NCBI RefSeq assembly: GCF_032854445.1
Contig: NC_088300.1
Span: 74,331,005-74,395,004, forward strand
Length of the DNA: 64,000 nucleotides
Origin: Liolophura sinensis
Taxonomy: Eukaryota > Mollusca > Polyplacophora > Chitonida > Chitonidae
Direction: 5' to 3'
Shown here: piece by piece, positions 60,521-64,000 of the stretch
How positions within the stretch are numbered: position 1 is the stretch's first letter
Layout: every line of letters begins with the position of its first letter
Program-made: the position numbers and the translations under genes
The notes under the pieces: model-generated
The model's database searches: none
What the model saw: the letters and a program-made list of their open reading frames with translations, nothing else
What the model was told of the DNA's origin: nothing

Positions 60521-61192
60521 ACACGAAATGCGGCAAATGCTAGAACGTTACTCTGTATTGTCTCAAGTTTACACAAATACGGCAGATGCTAGAACGTTAC
60601 TCTGTATTGTCTCAAGTTTACACAAATACGGCAGATGCTAGAACGTTACTCTGTATTGTCTCAAGTTTACACAAATACGGCGGATGCTAGAACGTTACTC
60701 TGTATTGTCTCAAGTTTACACAAATACGGCAGATGCTAGTACGTTACTCTGTATTGTCTCAAGTTTACACAAATACGGTGGATGCTAGAACGTTACTCTG
60801 TATTGTCTCAAGTTTACACGAATACGGTGGGTGCTAGAACGTTACTCTGTATTGTCTCAAGTTTACACAAATACGGCGGATGCTAGAACGTTACTCTGTA
60901 TTGTCCCAAGTTTACACAAATATGACAACAAATACGGTGGATGCTAGTACGTTACCCTGTATTGTCTCAAGTTTACTCAAATACGGTGGATGCTAGAACA
61001 TTACTCTGTATTGTCTCAAGTTTACACGAATACGGTGGATGCTAGAACGTTACTCTGTATTGTCTCAAGTTTACACAAATACGGCGGATGCTAGAACGTT
61101 ACTCTGTATTGTCCCAAGTTTACACAAATATGACAACAAATACGGTGGATGCTAGTACGTTACCCTGTATTATCTCAAGTTTACACAAATAA
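60521..61192. repeat. 49-bp minisatellite, about 13 copies
   Basis: The unit contains ACAAATACGGCAGATGCTAG and AACGTTACTCTGTATTGTCT, then CAAGTTTAC. Copies are very similar, so expansion is recent. A variant with an inserted ATATGACAACAA occurs at about 60918 and 61128, 210 bp apart (four units plus 14 bp), showing a block duplication. Confidence 0.95.
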
Positions 61193-62873
61193 GGCGCTAA
61201 CAAGTTTTTTGGTTATTCGCGCCTTTGCATAATAATATTCTAAATAAGGATACGTGTGATGCATACCTAATCCAATTGTTGCTCGTATCCAAACACATGC
61301 ATTTAATCTGAATACATTAAAAAAATAAATGTGATCAAATTCCAGGTAAACACATTTGTTAGCTGAAAAGACCAAATTCTAGTGCAAATATATTTATTAA
61401 ACATGTGTTACATTCTTATTTCTAACATTATTACACAAAGACAACATACCAACAGTTGGTCCAAAATATCCACCCTACACAATTATTTTAATCGAAAACA
61501 ATGTAGAAGACCACACTGACAACTTTTCGGACTCTTTCATCTGAACTTTATGTATTTTTCAAGTTTTCTCCACCTTTAACCTGTCGCCTAAATTCACCTA
61601 TCTGTCAAATCATTTATATAAGCTACCAAAATTGCGTTTCGTTAGTGACACCCAAACCCCAAACCTCTAAATAATGACATGATGGATGCCCATAATATTA
61701 CAAATAAAATGTAGTTCAAATACTTTTTCTAATTCATCATGTTAAACTCTATAAGCTGTTTCTTAGTGTTTCGAACTCTTAGACTCGCGTGACGTCATAA
61801 TTGTTCAAACGAAAGTGGCATGCTGGAAAAATGGGCGTGGCGAGTAACACAGCCGCGAAAAGAGCACATTGCTTTCTTGTAGCAGAATTTCGTAACATCC
61901 AATTCTGAAACCATACTGCCATGAGATCATACAATACCAGAGATAACATAAAATTCGTTTATTAGGGTTATATTATACTAAAACGTGTAAACAATTTCAA
62001 ATACGGCAGTGTAACAAGTAGGGTTTACAGTAAAGTCGAAAACAGTTTAGGTAACTGGTGTCGGCCTGCGTGAAAACACATTGAACTTAGCCCAATAACC
62101 AGCATGTCACTGGTTTTTGAATAATTAAGACGTCTCATGAGACAATGAGTTTTTGCCGCCAAAATTCAGGTTATGCGGTTGAACATTATGAATTAGGAAA
62201 TGTCATCGATCTTCATTTTCTGTGCCAGAATATGGACTTCCTACATATCCATGTGAAGAGCTTGTGTTGTTACGTTTCACTCGCAAGCATGGTGACGAGT
62301 ATTGCTCATTTTGCAGACAGCTGGGTATAGGTGACTGGATAAAATAAACGGACTATTGCACGTTATTGGTTATTAAGATCTGAAATTAGACTTTTTCACG
62401 AATACCGAACTATCATGTTTTTCGTTATTCCGGTCTTCAAGAACGTCTTGGCTTGAATATGGTTCTAGCACGTTTTTCGTTATTCGCCTGCTGGAATTAT
62501 ACTTGTGTAAACCTATTTTTTCAGACCGAAGAACGAATTACTGACACAATATTCGGGATTACGAAAAAAATTGCAAGCACGATATATGTGTAAACGTTTT
62601 ACTTAAGGTCCGAATAACGCTTGTACCACATTTGAGCCAGCGCGTTATAAAATCTGAGCTAAAGATTTTCCGAACTCTATTGATAGGACGATATTCATTA
62701 TTCAAATAAAGAAGGTGAACTTAGCGCCAAATTCGTTATTTAATTAAGGAACAATGAATCTCGTGTTAACTTCTGTGTTGCCATAACGTAACTGGAAATT
62801 CCAATAACGAGTGTCGAGGTAGCAAACTTCATTCAGATCTGTACATAGCTTTTTCCCAAAAGTGGTTGAAAGA
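61193..62873. other. Non-coding stretch
   Basis: TTCGTTATTC-like words recur loosely between about 62400 and 62810, perhaps a worn-out repeat, but no period could be set. No gene supported. Confidence 0.45.
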
Positions 62874-62930
62874 CAGAAAGACGGACAGACACGCAGACAG
62901 AGAGACAGACAGGCGGACAGGCACACAAAT
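62874..62930. repeat. Imperfect (GACA)n microsatellite
   Basis: AGACAGAAAGACGGACAGAC and similar words run for about 55 bp. The Cys/Leu/Ser-rich minus-strand frames here are artefacts. Confidence 0.85.
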
Positions 62931-64000
62931 AAACAAGAGCGGTCAAAAGTATACCTTTTCGTGAAGAAATATAATGAAAATAAATACAGAAAAAAACAAA
63001 TAAAAAATAAACAATAAATATCATATACATACGCTGTATTTATTTATATACATAACTGGAAAATTAGAGCATTAATGTACACGAATAATATACATCAATA
63101 TACATGAATGGCGCGCTGTTCTCCATAAGTAGCCAGCCTATGTCATAAACAGCGGCAATTTCCCATTAAGTCCAGTTACGCACAACAACGAAACTGAAGG
63201 GTTAAGACGCAGATCGACACATCCCCATCCCCTAGGGTGCTATGCCTCTGATGAGTTTTAAAAGAGTTAGAACGAAGGCGTTTGTTGAGTACTATTTTGC
63301 AAATTGTGTTTCGAAATGAACAATAGTCATGAAAAACGAGTAAAGTGTAAAGATTATAGTTATGGCCTCGCTGCGTATTAATCATTCACCTTTGAATGAT
63401 TTTCTTGAGTTGTAAACGTTACACAGTAGGCGGCAAACGGGGGTGGCAGGGTAACACAGGAAACAAATAAGGGTGGTAAAAAAAAAACAGACAAAACATC
63501 GTCTGTGACCATAGTATTAGATTCCACCATGCCATAACGTATACGACTGGCCCCTGGAATCAGTTAAAATATGAATTCCATGTTTTTAAACTTACCTGTC
63601 CCTTAGCTGCTTCGGGTTTCTCAGAAAGAACAGTCTGTTAATGAACAAAGTACTCTCCACAGAAAGTTCATTGACCTTTGGCTTTTGTCGGCTTTACCTT
63701 AATAGAGCCCTTGCCGTTTCCCTTCCTGTGAAGGCCCACTGTGCAGCGAAATGTAGTCCGTCAGAAAACAATGGTGTTAATGCGTCCACAAGTTCAGGTA
63801 ACCTAAAGCTGTTAGACGTCAGGCTTCTCCGTACCAGACGCCTTTTGTTTCACGCGCGCCGGTCTTTGGCTTGTTGATGCTTAGAGTCTGTAAAGTCAGT
63901 TCAGGTTACAAAAGTGTGAAACCCTAACGAGCCCAGAAGTCTGTACATATCCTTTCAGTAAATAGCCACATCGAGGAAAGGGAAAAACGGTGTTAAAATC
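62931..64000. other. Non-coding stretch to window end
   Basis: A 78-codon plus-strand frame at 63641-63877 has an acceptor-like TTTCTCAG upstream and a donor-like CAG|GTAACC inside, but no recognisable product. Confidence 0.45.

Noticed and set aside
62400-62810. Tandem repeat built on TTCGTTATTC
   Set aside because: The words recur on both strands without a consistent period; could be chance in AT-rich DNA or a decayed relative of the 49-bp array.
63641-63877. 78-codon frame with acceptor-like and donor-like sites
   Set aside because: The predicted peptide has no convincing signal peptide or motif; such splice-like strings are common by chance.

Overview
The window is animal nuclear DNA, most likely from a mollusc or another lophotrochozoan. 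Three things point there. A neuropeptide precursor of the FxRIamide type lies at 14457-15242. Dispersed tRNA-headed SINEs share a 3' end (GAAATATTCTTGAGTACGGC, then GTAAAACACC and a CAAATAAATAAA tail) of a kind I associate with molluscan genomes. The rest is AT-rich, intron-like and intergenic DNA with many private minisatellites. There are no bacterial-style operons, and I found no intact transposon protein, rRNA gene or functional tRNA gene. The species cannot be named from this sequence.

Layout. 0-13 kb: non-coding DNA with a 59-bp array (3.5-4.5 kb), a 21-bp array (8.8-9.6 kb), a candidate non-autonomous DNA element (5.5-6.5 kb) and several SINEs. 13.3-15.4 kb: the FxRIamide gene, with a readable promoter (CRE half-site, CCAAT box, TATA-like box, initiator), a 50-nt non-coding first exon, a roughly 1-kb intron and one exon carrying the whole 261-residue precursor. 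15.4-41 kb: no supportable gene; SINEs of two families, a 68-bp tandem repeat, a large imperfect inverted repeat with a strong inner hairpin (32.2-32.7 kb), a G-rich tract and a purine-rich degenerate array. 41.4-47.4 kb: a block holding three adjacent minisatellites (about 20, 42 and 26 bp) appears twice on either side of a 200-N gap, and looks like unmerged overlapping contig ends rather than a biological duplication. 47.4-54 kb: non-coding with SINE pieces. 54.5-54.9 kb, minus strand: a secreted four-cysteine prohormone candidate with an amidation/cleavage site, its putative splice acceptor about 20 bp from a 2.5-kb, 29-bp-period minisatellite (55.0-57.5 kb). 57.5-64 kb: a tail-to-tail SINE pair, a 36-bp array, a 49-bp array and non-coding DNA.

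How the genes relate. The two coding loci look alike. In each, a splice acceptor sits 4-8 nt before the ATG, a signal peptide follows, then a C-x3-C-x(10-11)-C-x4-C module and a Gly-Lys or Gly-Lys-Arg amidation site. Both are read as secreted peptide precursors processed in the regulated secretory pathway. The longest remaining open frames lie in tandem arrays with a period divisible by three, or in low-complexity DNA, and should not be annotated as proteins.
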